The notes beneath the pieces were generated by a model. The model made no database searches, was not told the origin of the DNA, and was given only the letters and a program-made list of their open reading frames with translations. 64,000 nt of DNA from Coffea arabica (taxonomy: Eukaryota; Streptophyta; Magnoliopsida; Gentianales; Rubiaceae), in NCBI RefSeq assembly GCF_036785885.1, contig NC_092317.1, positions 9,798,501 through 9,862,500 on the forward strand, given 5' to 3'. The stretch's first letter is position 1; each line of letters starts with the position of its first letter. This document shows, piece by piece, positions 12,134-23,400 of this stretch. The position numbers and the translations under genes are program-made.

Positions 12134-13204
12134 TTGTTGTATTTGTTATACAATAAAATTTCTGCCCCAAAAACCTATACGTAGCATTTGAAGCTATGCT
12201 ATGATGGAATTGTCCCTTGGCCACTCTCTCTGCACTCTTAATATTGGCCCTCTAATATCATAGAGTAATCAAATCATCAAACCATTCACATTTTGCATAA
12301 TAGTCCCCAAGAATCAGGAAAAAATCAGGTATTTGATCCATATCCAAAATTTATTAATTAGTTTATCCAATGTGTTTGTCTAAATAAATTTAGATAAGAT
12401 TAAAGTGACAGAACCACTCAAATAATAAAGAGATCAACTATAAAACATCATCATTTTTAACAGATTACACATTTTATAATTTTGCTAGCCAAATACATTA
12501 ACCAAATTCTTCAAGAAAGGAAGTTAAATAAACAGCAAACAATGATAGCAAGAGGCCCAATATTTTGGTGAGTAAAAATAGCATACCATATAGATGTAAC
12601 TAATTAAATATTATAAAAAAAAACCCTACAATTTTAAAACTTATGCTAAACTCAAATATGCGGGTACAAGATCGGATATCTATGGATATTCAAAAATAAA
12701 ACACGTATCCGTAGAGCTTTGCATGGACTTTAGCTTCACAAGTTTCATAGAGCGTGCCAACGCCATATCGAAAGTAATCTTCTGGAAAAATTTTTTAAGA
12801 TAATTTTTACCTCAAACTCCTGTACACATCACCAAATACAAAGTATACACATTATTTTACCAAAATCAACAGAAAATATTCACAAATAGAATACACAATT
12901 AGATCTCTATCATGTGTAAAATAAGCTATCTTTTGATTTTGTTCCAAATGTCTAGCAGCCAAATGGGTACCACGGATAAAAAGCTTCAGGATCACTTCGT
13001 AATTTGATGTGTCTATACGTAAATAATAAATATCATAATTTAATTATAGGATCACTTTTTAATTTGATGTGTCTATCATGTGAAGAAACTTTGTTTAACC
13101 TAAACGGTTCAAATTGCAGAAATAGACACTCTACGTAAACTGTTGCATATGCATGAGTCACATGACTAATGTCTTTGTGATCACCATTCCTTTTTCCAGA
13201 AGCC
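12134..13204. other. No gene seen; AT-rich intergenic DNA
   Basis: About 80 bases at 12351-12430 (core TTTGTCTAAATAAATTTAGA) recur at 39019-39095 near P450 remnant 3. A segment reading GGATCACTT..TAATTTGATGTGTCTAT occurs twice (12990 and 13048). No coding sequence is recognisable. Confidence 0.4.
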
Positions 13205-13897
13205 TGTTGGGGAAATTGGGTATTTTCCCACTCAAAATTACAACTAGTGATTAAACCGATTCAGTAATTCCCAGGAAAGATCGTCAAAACAATCTCCTTA
13301 GACAGAATTACCATTCCAAGTAAATTCTCAGGAAAGGCTGGAGGGGTCACAAGCGGTCCCACTTAAAACCCAGTCTCCTAGACAGAACTTACGTGCACGG
13401 TGTATTATCACAACTATACCCGTGTATACATAAATAATACGTACACACGAATAAGAAAAATACACCCAAATGAACCGTATAAAACACTACAAATATACCC
13501 GACAAATATAGACAAATATATTGAATACCATACTACAATAGAAAAGAAACTAATAAATAATGCGGAACAAATAAAAGAGATAAGGAAAGAACGCACCCGA
13601 AAAATGGATAACGGAGTTCGGCCAATTTTGCCTACTCTCCGAGCACCACTCAAGCGACCTGCTTTTATAATTTAGGAGAGGAGAAAGAATACAAAGAATT
13701 ACAAAATCCTTATGGGTAATTCTTTGTTGTTCTTGGTACATTTTAATTGGAAAGACTTGAGAGCTATTTATAGTTCTCAAGCTAAGCTTCTTCCAATAAC
13801 CCAACCGATGTGGGATTAAATTGTGCCAAAGAGAAGTCAACAATGTTGGCTTCCAAATTCAAGAATTGAGGCAGCCAACATTTGTTGAAACTCAACA
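13205..13897 (-). repeat. Copia 3' LTR
   Basis: This is the 693-base LTR at the 3' end of the minus-strand Copia element, bounded by TG...CA on both strands. The short open frames inside it are identical in the other LTR and are not genes. Confidence 0.95.
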
Positions 13898-13911
13898 AAT
13901 CTCCACCTTGG
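13898..13911 (-). other. Copia polypurine tract
   Basis: On the minus strand the bases just before the 3' LTR read CCAAGGTGGAGATT, the usual polypurine tract of plant Copia elements that primes plus-strand DNA synthesis. Confidence 0.8.
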
Positions 13912-14006
13912 CATAATTTCTAATCCCACCAAAAATACAAATCTTTTCACCCAAAATAACAAACGGTCCTTGTGGCACTTCCAAATTTGCGCGCTCAGGC
14001 GCCAAC

Positions 14007-17000
14007 TCAAATATGCAGGATATTGACCAAGTTTAAACAATGTTCAAACTTGGACCTTGTAACCACCTTGGTCAGCATATCTGCAGGATTCTCCGTAGTC
14101 CGAATCTTCTGGAGAAAAATCTCATCTTCTTCGAGAATTTCCCGCACAAAGTGATAGCGAACATCAATATGCTTCGTTCTTGCATGAAAGACCTGGTTCT
14201 TTGCTAAGTGAATAGCACTCTGACTGTCACAAAACACGTCAATGTGTTTTTGACCAACTCCCAAGTCTTCAAGCAATCCTTGAAGCCAAATTGCCTCTTT
14301 CACAGCTTCTGTAATCGCCATATACTCTGCCTCCGTTGTAGACAAAGCCACCGTTGACTGCAAAGTAGACTTCCAACTAACTGGCGCCTTGGCAAATGTG
14401 AACAAGTAGCCAGTTGTAGAACGTCGCTTATCCAAATCACCTGCATAGTCAGAATCACAATATCCAACTACACATTGACCAAGTGATTTATCCTGCTCAA
14501 ATACTAATCCAACATCTACGGTATTTTGGATATACCGTAGAATCCATTTCACAGCTTGCCAATGACCCTTGCCCGGATCATGCATAAACCTGCTTACCAC
14601 ACTAACTGCCTGTGAAATGTCGGGTCTCGTACACACCATTGCATACATCAAGCTACCAACTGCATTAGCATACGGGACTTTCGCCATGTATGCTCGCTCT
14701 TCATCTGTCTTTGGAGATAATAGACTACTAAGTTTCAAATGAGGAGCAAGCGGAGTACTTACAGGTTTTGAATCTTCATTCATGCCAAAACGTTGTAGTA
14801 CCTTCTTCAAATACTGCTTCTGTGTCAGACAAAGCTTGCCTCTCGTTCTATCCCTGCTTATCTCCATGCCGAGAATTTTCTTGGCTTCTCCCAAATCCTT
14901 CATCTCGAACTCTTTACTCAACTGAGCCTTCAATTTATCAATTTCAACTTGGCTCTTTGATGCTATCAGCATATCATCAACGTACAAGAGTAAGTAGATG
15001 TAGGAATCATCTCGTAGCTTGCGCAAATACACACAGTGATCGTATTTGCTTCTTGTGTACTTCTGACTCATCATGAACTGGTCAAATCGTTTGTACCATT
15101 GTCTCGGTGATTGTTTCAATCCGTACAACGATTTGCTCAGTTTACAAACCCAATTTTCTTTAGCAGCAACTTTGAATCCATCTGGTTGAGCCATATAGAT
15201 TTCCTCCTTCAAGTCACCGTGAAGGAACGCAGTTTTCACATCAAGTTGAGCTAGCTCCAAATTCAACTGCGCTACCAAGGCCAATAAAATTCTAATAGAG
15301 GAATGTTTAACAACTGGAGAAAATACCTCATTATAATCAACTCCCTCCTTCTGAGCGTAGCCCTTAGCCACCAATCTTGCCTTGTAACGAACATCATTCT
15401 TGTCAGGAAATCCTTCTTTCTTTACAAATATCCATTTGCATCCAATTGCCTTCTTGTCCTTCGGTAGTTGTGTCAACTTCCACGTATTGTTCTTCTGAAG
15501 AGATTGCATCTCTTCTTCCATAACATCTTTCCATCTATCATTTTCTGTATTTCGAACTGCTTCAGAAAATGTGGATGGAACATCATCAACAACTGGAAGT
15601 GCATAGGCCACCATGTCAACAAAACGAGCAGGTTTATGAATTTCTCATCTTGCCCTATTGATGGCAATTGACTCTTGCTGCTGTTGAGGTTCTTGGGTTG
15701 AAACCTCTTCCTCATCTGACTCCTCTTCTGCCATGGGAGAGTCACTGATGGTGCTGTTTGCTGGACTCACCATTATTTGCTCAAACTCCACCTGCTTTGG
15801 CGTACACTCCACCTGTTGCGGAGTACCATTGGTCCCATCTTGTGATACCTTATTCAACATGACAGATTCGTCAAAGGTAACATCCCTGCTGATAATGGTT
15901 TTCTTTGCTTCTAGACACCACAACCGATATCCCTTAACTCCAGCACTAAAGCCCATAAAGAGAGCCTTCTTTGCACGTGGATCCAATTTTGATTCATTTA
16001 CATGATAATATGCAGTAGAACCAAAAATACGCAAAGAATCATAATCTGTTGCAATTTTTCCAGACCATACCTCTAATGGAGTCTTGCCACCGATTGCAGA
16101 TGATGGCAAGCGATTGATGAGATGTTGAGCGTATGTCACAGCCTCAGCCCAAAATTTTCTGCCTAACCCAGCATTAGACAGCATGCAACGTACTTTCTCC
16201 ACTAGTGTCTTGTTCATACGTTCTGACACCCCATTCTGCTGCGGTGTTTTTCTAACTGTGAAGTGCCGAACTATGCCACATTCTTGGCATATCTTCTGGA
16301 AGGGATCACTCTTGTATTCTCCACCGTTGTCTGTTCGGAGGATCTTGATCTTTCTTCCCGTCTGGTTTTCAACCTGAGCTTTCCATTTAAGGAAAATCTC
16401 TAGCACCTCATCCTTGCTCTTCATAGTAAACACCCAAACTCTTCTGGAAAAATCATCAATAAAAGTGACAAAATAATACCTGCCACCAAGGGATGGAGTC
16501 TTGGCAGGTCCCCACACATCTGAGTGCACATAATCCAAAATACCCTTGGTATTATGGATACCAGTGCCAAATTTCACTTTTCTTTGTTTTCCCAGAACAC
16601 AATGCTCACAAAATTCTAATTTGCAAACTTTCGTACCTTTCAATAATCCTTGTTTGGCAATATTTTACAAGGATTTTTCACCAGCATGTCCCAATCGCAT
16701 GTGCCACAACTTTGTTGCTTCCGCATCCTTCTTGCTACTGGAAGATGTTGCTGCTGCTGCTGTCCCAACAACTGTACTACCTTGGTAGTAATACAGATTA
16801 TTCTTCCTCACACCTTTCAACATCACAAGTGCTCCTGAAGTTACTTTAAGAATTCCATCTCGCATCTTCACTTCCAGGCCTTTTGACTCCAAGAGTCCCA
16901 AGGAGATGAGATTCCTCTTCAAATTGGGCACGTACCGAACATCCTTCAAGATTCTAGTGGAACCATCATGATTACGCAGCTTGATTGAACCTATCCCAAC

Positions 17001-18029
17001 TGTTTTACATGGATTGTCATTTCCCATGTACACAACTCCACCATCAAGTTCTTCAAATTCAAAGAACCACTCCCGCATGGGAGTCATATGGTAGGTACAA
17101 GCTGAATCCAAAATCCACTCATCTGGATGGGATGTTAAAGGTGATACAGCCAAAGAGAAATCTGATTCCGCATCACTTTTGCATTCTGCAACATTTACGT
17201 CTTGCGGAGCTTTCCCTTTCTTCTTTAACTTTGGACAGTCTTTCTTCCAGTGCCCTTTCTCACGACAGAAAGCACACTCATCTTTGGCAACTCTACTTTT
17301 CGATTTGGACCTTCCTCTTCTCCCCTTTGATTGGCTTTGTTGACGACCTCTTGCCACTAACGCTTCATCTGCTGCAGCTACTTTCTTTTTCATTTTATCC
17401 TGCTTTCTCAATTCACGACTATACAAAGCAGAACATACAGCATCTAAAGACACATTTTCCTTCCCATGAAGTAACGTAGTTTCCAAATGTTCAAATTCAT
17501 CAGGAAGGGATGACAACAACATCAAAGCCAAATCTTCATCTTCAAAATTTATATCTAAATTTAACAGGTCTGCTACTAATTGATTAAACATAGTGATGTG
17601 TTCATTCATAATAGTACCTGGTTGGTAATCAAATCGGAACAATCTTTTCTTCATTAGGAGTTTATTCTGACCACTCTTCTTCAGAAATTTCTCCTCCAAT
17701 GCCCTCCACAATTTCCATGCACAAGTCTCGTTTTTGAAAGCATATTTTTGCTCTTTGGACAAACACGATCGAATAGTTCCGCATGCCAACCGATTTATGG
17801 TACTCCACTCCTTCTCTTCTATGTCATCTGGTTTCTTTTCTTCAATGGCAATGTCAAGACCCTGTTGGAAAAGGGAGTCCATGACTTCGCCTTGCCATAT
17901 GCCGAAATGGCCAGTACCGTCAAATGTCTCCACCGCCACCTTTAAACTTGACATTGGAATTCTCGACCATGTGGACGAGGAAGCCGATGCCCCAGATACA
18001 ATTCTTGACGTGGAATTGTCAGATGCCAT
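14007..18029 (-). pseudogene. Copia gag-pol polyprotein with two in-frame stop codons
   Basis: One continuous reading frame of 1341 codons is interrupted only by TAA at 16665-16667 (codon 455) and TGA at 15645-15647 (codon 795). The order is gag (about 1-240) and a CCHC zinc knuckle (C252, C255, H260, C265). Then come an aspartic protease site ILDSAC with D308 (most Copia proteins have DSGA), the integrase zinc domain and DDE core (HSDVWGP, LRTDNGGEY), reverse transcriptase with YVDD near 1016, and RNase H (CDSDYAGD, TTEAEYMA). Both stops fit C-to-T changes on the coding strand, as expected from deamination of methylated cytosines. With these stops the copy cannot make full-length polyprotein. 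No frameshift is seen. Confidence 0.95.
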
Positions 18030-18092
18030 TACAGACTCAAATGATAGTATTCAATATAACAAACTACAAACAAGCCAAAGGACTAACCTTCG

Positions 18093-18104
18093 GCTCTGAT
18101 ACCA
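18093..18104 (-). other. Copia primer binding site (initiator tRNA-Met)
   Basis: On the minus strand, two bases after the 5' LTR, the sequence reads TGGTATCAGAGC. This is complementary to the 3' end of plant initiator tRNA-Met, the standard primer of plant Copia elements. Confidence 0.9.
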
Positions 18105-18106
18105 CT

Positions 18107-18799
18107 TGTTGGGGAAATCGGGTATTTTCCCACTCAAAATTACAACTAGTGATTAAACCGATTCAGTAATTCCCAGGAAAGATCGTCAAAACAATCTCCT
18201 TAGACAGAATTACCATTCCAAGTAAATTCTCAGGAAAGGCTGGAGGGGTCACAAGTGGTCCCACTTAAAACCCAGTCTCCTAGACAGAACTTACGTGCAC
18301 GGTGTATTATCACAACTATACCCGTGTATACATAAATAATACGTACACACGAATAAGAAAAATACACCCAAATGAACCGTATAAAACACTACAAATATAC
18401 CCGACAAATATAGACAAATATATTGAATACCATACTACAATAGAAAAGAAACTAATAAATAATGCGGAACAAATAAAAGAGATAAGGAAAGAACGCACCC
18501 GAAAAATGGATAACGGAGTTCGGCCAATTTTGCCTACTCTCCGAGCACCACTCAAGCGACCTGCTTTTATAATTTAGGAGAGGAGAAAGAATACAAAGAA
18601 TTACAAAATCCTTATGGGTAATTCTTTGTTGTTCTTGGTACATTTTAATTGGAAAGACTTGAGAGCTATTTATAGTTCTCAAGCTAAGCTTCTTCCAATA
18701 ACCCAACCGATGTGGGATTAAATTGTGCCAAAGAGAAGTCAACAATGTTGGCTTCCAAATTCAAGAATTGAGGCAGCCAACATTTGTTGAAACTCAACA
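18107..18799 (-). repeat. Copia 5' LTR
   Basis: This is the partner of the LTR at 13205-13897, of equal length and almost identical. It holds the transcription start region for the minus-strand element. Confidence 0.95.
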
Positions 18800-20066
18800 A
18801 AGCCAACAGTTAATTAAGCATAAATTAGAGAGGCTGGAATAAGTTTCTACAACCACAAGAAACTACCATATTAATTATGTTAAACAAGCTAACTTAAAGA
18901 GTGCGGTTTATTTTAGGGATAATTTTAGAAACCTCCCCTGAGGTTTCTAACAATTTCACTGAGCTTCCCTGATGTTTGAAAAATTATAGATACCTTCCTT
19001 GTCATTTAAAATGACAATTTTACCCTTACATCCTTATACTATATGAGAATGAGTTGTGGTCTAAGGTTGTGTTTGAATTTCAACCGCAAGGCCAGGGAGA
19101 GTTTGGAAATATGAAAATATTTGGAGTATCATTAGAGCATTTGATAAAAGTCATGACAGTTTTAAATTTGTTGTAATCACTGCAATGACCTTTTAGATAT
19201 TTAAGGTTGAGAGAAGTTTAGAAATATGAGAATGTTTGGACTGTGATTGGAGCATTGGGTACAAGTCATTCTAACTCTTATTTAGTTGTAATTACTTAAA
19301 TGTTGTTTTCATCATTAAATATAAGAGTAATGCTTTTTTGCCGTTTAGTGATTGAATTAATATCTTGTTATTTTTGAGTAACAGTTTTCGACTGTTACGC
19401 AGATCTGTTCTAATGGTTACTTCTCTACCTTCTTCCGTTAGATTTTCTTCATCTTCTATATATATATATATATATATACTTGTAAATATTGGTATTCGCT
19501 ACAAAAAAAATTCTACAATAGATTAACTGCAAAGCGGTTTGTTATAAAAGCCTATAAATTTTAGCAACCGCAAAAGCATATAATCTATAGCTGAAACTTA
19601 TGAAACTAGGCACAAAGGAGCTATACTCCTCTACTATAGAATGCTACCCTACATGATGGAATGGAACTTACGGTATGTGTTTTAGGATTCTTTTCCTACT
19701 AACTTTACTTTTCCTGCCTGTTGAATAAGTTGTACATGAAGTTCTAGACTGATCTTAATATCCTTTATTGATATGAGTTCCTGAGAAAACCTTTTAGAAA
19801 ATTAGGTGAAATCCTTGTTGTTACCATCTTAATATATATTCTTATACTACATAAAAATGAGTTGTGGTCAAAGGTTGTGTTTGAATTTCAACCACAAAGC
19901 TAGTAAGAGTTTGGGAATATGAGAATATTTGGAGTATCGTTAAAACATTGGGTACAAGTCATGACAACATTAAATTTGTTGTAATCACTGAGATGACCTT
20001 TTACACATGTAAGGTTAAAAGAAATTTGGAAATATGAGAATGAGTTGAATTAATATCTCATTATTT
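18800..20066. repeat. Intergenic DNA with a dispersed direct repeat; no gene
   Basis: A segment beginning GAATGAGTTGTGGTCTAAGG at about 19042 recurs at about 19853 (GAATGAGTTGTGGTCAAAGG). Both share GGTTGTGTTTGAATTTCAACC and run on to GAATTAATATCT.TTATTT. The first copy (to about 19375) holds an internal duplication of its own. The second ends exactly where P450 remnant 2 loses similarity (20066). A (TA)n tract lies at about 19460-19479. Confidence 0.6.
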
Positions 20067-20964
20067 AGATTCTCTTCATCAAACATATCAAGAAAATCTC
20101 CTCTGCTTACGCCATCAGCTGTCTCACCACTTGATCTGCAGGAATGTTTTTCCACTGCACCATCCAACCTTTCTTGGACCACGCCCTCCAAGAACTCATC
20201 AATTTCTCTAGCAACACGATCCACTCTGGCATCGTAACCATTAACTCGATTAATCCACTTGAGACAGGGCACAAATTCAAATAAACTTCCTTCATTCAGT
20301 AACTTCAAGAATTCATCCAACAGCTGCTTGAATTTCTTTCCAATTTCACCTTCACCATATTTCCTCCCAAAAGCTGATCTGCATACAATATCATTAGTCA
20401 GTGAAAAAAAAATTTTGCTCAAATTCACAGGTGTTGAATCCAAAGAAGCGTCTTTAATCTTCTGCATCATAATCGACATTTCCTGTTCCCTTATATTGCG
20501 AAATGAATGAACTTTTTGGTTGCTCAAGAGCTGAAGAACACAAATGCTCTTTAACTGTCTCCAATACTCGCCATAGGGTGCGACCGATATACCCTTCATG
20601 TTATAGAGAAGTTTACTAATAGTGCTCGAAAATGGCCTATTGGAGAAAATCAAATCATCCTGATTAGGCTAGCTCCATCAGCTGATGAAACGACAACCGT
20701 TGGAACACTACCAAATTTAAGAAACATGAATGGACCATATTTTTGGGCTAAGGAGTAGAGGGAATGGTGAAGCAGTGAGCTTAGCTGATGAAGATTTCCA
20801 ATAATTGGAAGTCCTGGTGGCGATGGTGGCTCATTTTTCCTCGAAGTTGAAAATAATTTGAAGAGAAACCACAGTAAGATTAAAGGAAAAAGCGAAAAGA
20901 AGATTGGATAAAACATAAATATATCAATCTTTAGCTCCGATACCAAGCCTGATGAGCTTGCCAT
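20067..20964 (-). pseudogene. P450 remnant 2: CYP71A-like exon 1, frameshifted and truncated
   Basis: The start codon is at 20964. The reading gives an N-terminal anchor, the hinge [12 protein letters not shown], then [13 protein letters not shown] small deletion near 20655-20665 removes the usual MKTHD segment and shifts the frame. The second frame continues from [10 protein letters not shown] through [37 protein letters not shown] and WINRVNGYDARVDRV to DFLDMFDE. Similarity stops near 20067, before the I-helix, where a repeat begins. No matching exon 2 (AGGT-TT, ExxR, heme loop) is present to the left. The gene is therefore a broken CYP71-type exon 1, related to but distinct from the intact gene at 6.5-10.7 kb. 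Confidence 0.9.
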
Positions 20965-22104
20965 TGCTTTTAATCTCCCTTGTATTTTGCTCAGTATACA
21001 ATAAGACTATGATTTTGGACCAAAACAGGAAAAGAAGTATGGGACAAGTTTGTTTCAGTTGGCAGTCTAAAGAGGCTGCAGGGCTTGGTATCTGTATGGA
21101 TAGATTTGCAGAAATGAGACAAAGGAGGAATCGAAAAATAAGGACAAATCGTCACGGAAACCTCTTCGGACATAGTAACATATGAGAACAAGGACTCCTA
21201 CTTAAGATTAAGTATTCATCAATGGGCTATTAGTCAATATTATTCAATTTCTATTATGTCTCCAATAATGTTCCTATATGATATTCTTACAGAAAGGGAT
21301 ATCTTTGGAAACGTGTCCTGAGGTTTTCGATAATTGCTGATATATAGTTCTCCTCCAATTTCAGTAGTTATAGTTACACCCTTATTTTCATATGTTTTTG
21401 TGACCAATACAAAATTGAGTTTGTTTGATGTGAGCCAAAAATACCTGTTAAATATTATAAAGAGTCAACCTATAAAAGGCAACTGAAAATTATGATATTT
21501 CTAAATGACAATCGACATGCACAAATATAAGAATTCTAAAATCAAGAAGATAAGATCATTTTTTAGTTTGATTTTATCAATTAATTCGTATGTGGTTTAG
21601 TGTAAAATTCTCCTATCCTGAAATGCCCCTTATAAACCATCATCACCTACATCCAATTAATCCTCGCATGATTCTCTACTATAGTTAGTGCCAACATCCT
21701 CTATCACCACCACAACTATTGCCAATTGCCTACAGATAGGGCAATAGTGTGAGTATATTTAGTTTATCTTTTTCTGTTTTTCATGAAAAAATGAAATAAA
21801 ACTTGTATACATTCAAGGGTAGGATAGTCATTCAAATTCCTCAAGGGAAACAAGTCTAATTATCTCAAGTAACTTAAACGACAGCTACTTTTATTTTAAA
21901 AAATTGAAGGATTGTTTCTAAATTTATCCCTAATAAATTTGCTGCCTTTTTGGCTTGTTACTTGCAATATGTGACATTAGAATAATTAATTTCAAATTTA
22001 ACTTTGAAAATATCCATTCACTATCATAGTAAATTGAAAGTTTAGTAGCATAAAATAAAATCACTACAACATGAGAAATGGTTTTTCCCTCTTTTCTTCT
22101 TTTG
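20965..22104. other. No gene; possible MITE at 21296-21930
   Basis: The stretch lies upstream of P450 remnant 2. Inside it, GGGATATCTTTGGAAACGTG at 21296 is roughly mirrored by GATTGTTTCTAAATTTATCCC ending at 21930. The interior resembles the other GGGATAA-ended elements. I found no target duplication, so the element call is weak. Confidence 0.35.
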
Positions 22105-22626
22105 AGGAAAAATGACCAATTTAGTTCCTAAAATTTTTTGATAGTGCCGATTCAGACCCTAACTTTTATTCCTATCCAATTTGATACATGAACTTAGTTT
22201 GTGATTTTAATTAAGGACCTCTATGTTGGCACGACCACATAAAATTGATCGAACTCCTAATTGATGAACTAAATGGGGTATTTTGAGAATGTCACTCACG
22301 TGGTTTTAATAAATCAAGAAAATCATGTAAAAAAAATCATAAGATTAAACATTACGAAAGTTTTATTCGGAGAATTTTTACACGATTTAAAAGTTTTATC
22401 TAGTAGTTTTTTTACACAATTTAGTTGCTCTATTACAATCCCATGAGTAACCTCTATCTAGTTAATCAATTAGGAGCCAAATTAGATTTAGGTAATCATG
22501 CCATCGCGAAGGTCCTTAATTGGAATTGCAACATAAATTCAAGTATCAAATTGGTCAGAAATAAAAGTTAAGGCCTAAATTGATATCATGAAAAAAGTTT
22601 AGGAATGAAATTAGCTATTTTTCCTT
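22105..22626. mobile_element. Fold-back MITE-like element, about 520 bp
   Basis: The left end from AGGAAAAATGACCAATTTAG and the inverse of the right end (AAGGAAAAATAGCTAATTTC) stay similar for more than 90 bases, including the shared AATTTGATACNTGAA. The two arms would fold into a long hairpin. I could not identify a clear target duplication. It is non-coding. Confidence 0.55.
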
Positions 22627-23040
22627 AAGCATTTGAAGAAAATTTTTTCCCAGTGAGCAAACATGTACGCGTTGACCTTTTCTTTTTTTTTTTTTTTTTT
22701 CTAGACCAGTTCTTTTAGGCAAAAGCAAAACAAGTAAAGATTATGAAAGAGAACCAATTTTAATCTATTCTAAATTGATAATCATACAACTTAAATTGAA
22801 TATATAGTTGGATTTGGATTAGGAATAAAGAGAGATTAAACAGCATGTACGATTTCAAGAGGAATTAAAACACATTTAAGTCAACTATATCAATTAATTT
22901 AGAAATATGTAACGATATATAACAGAACATGGAATACCACCATAATCCTTTATACGCAAATTACTTAAGAAGAAAATATATTATGCTTCAAGATTTTATT
23001 TGGAATGAAGTAAATTTATTATCAGAATATACACTACAAG

Positions 23041-23400
23041 AAATTTGGTCATCAGTGACAACATTTCTTAGTGACAACAGAAAAGTTGTCACAAAATGAG
23101 GTCCTCTACCAACAACTTTGAAAGTCGTCACAAATGTCTCATAGAGCTAACTAATTAGTGACGACTTGTATTTGTCATCACAAACATATTCCCTCTAACA
23201 AGATCCAAGAGAGCCGGAGTTGTTGGTGAATACTTTTAGTGACGACTTGATGAATATCATCACTATTACTAGCTCTATTTTTTTTTTGACAACTTTGCAA
23301 TGTCGTCACTGAAGCTTGTGTACTTTCGTTACTGGCAACTCTCTGTTGTCACTATAATAATGGATAGCTTTAGTGATAATTATATGTTGTTACTAAACTA
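23041..23400. repeat. Left subterminal repeat array of the CACTA element
   Basis: Many short units of the form GTGACAAC, GTCGTCAC or TTGTCACTA occur in both orientations between the terminal repeat and about 23400. A matching array lies at about 28090-28530. In En/Spm such arrays bind the TNPA protein; here that role is inferred. Confidence 0.75.

Larger units (their letters stand above)
13205..18799 (-). mobile_element. Complete Ty1/Copia LTR retrotransposon, 5.6 kb, young
   Basis: Two 693-base LTRs (13205-13897 and 18107-18799) start TGTTGGGG and end CAACA. A perfect 5-base duplication AAGCC lies at 13200-13204 and 18800-18804. By eye the LTRs differ at only about two positions (13221/18119-type C/T and one in CAAGYGGTCCC), so the insertion is recent. 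The element reads on the minus strand: the 5' LTR is the right copy, the primer binding site lies beside it, and the polyprotein runs leftward. The internal order gag, protease, integrase, reverse transcriptase, RNase H is diagnostic of Copia. Confidence 0.97.

Noticed and set aside
13400..13843. Open frames of 79 to 97 codons inside the Copia LTRs (also 18302-18745)
   Set aside because: They are identical in both LTRs, overlap on opposite strands and lack any domain. They are chance frames in LTR sequence.
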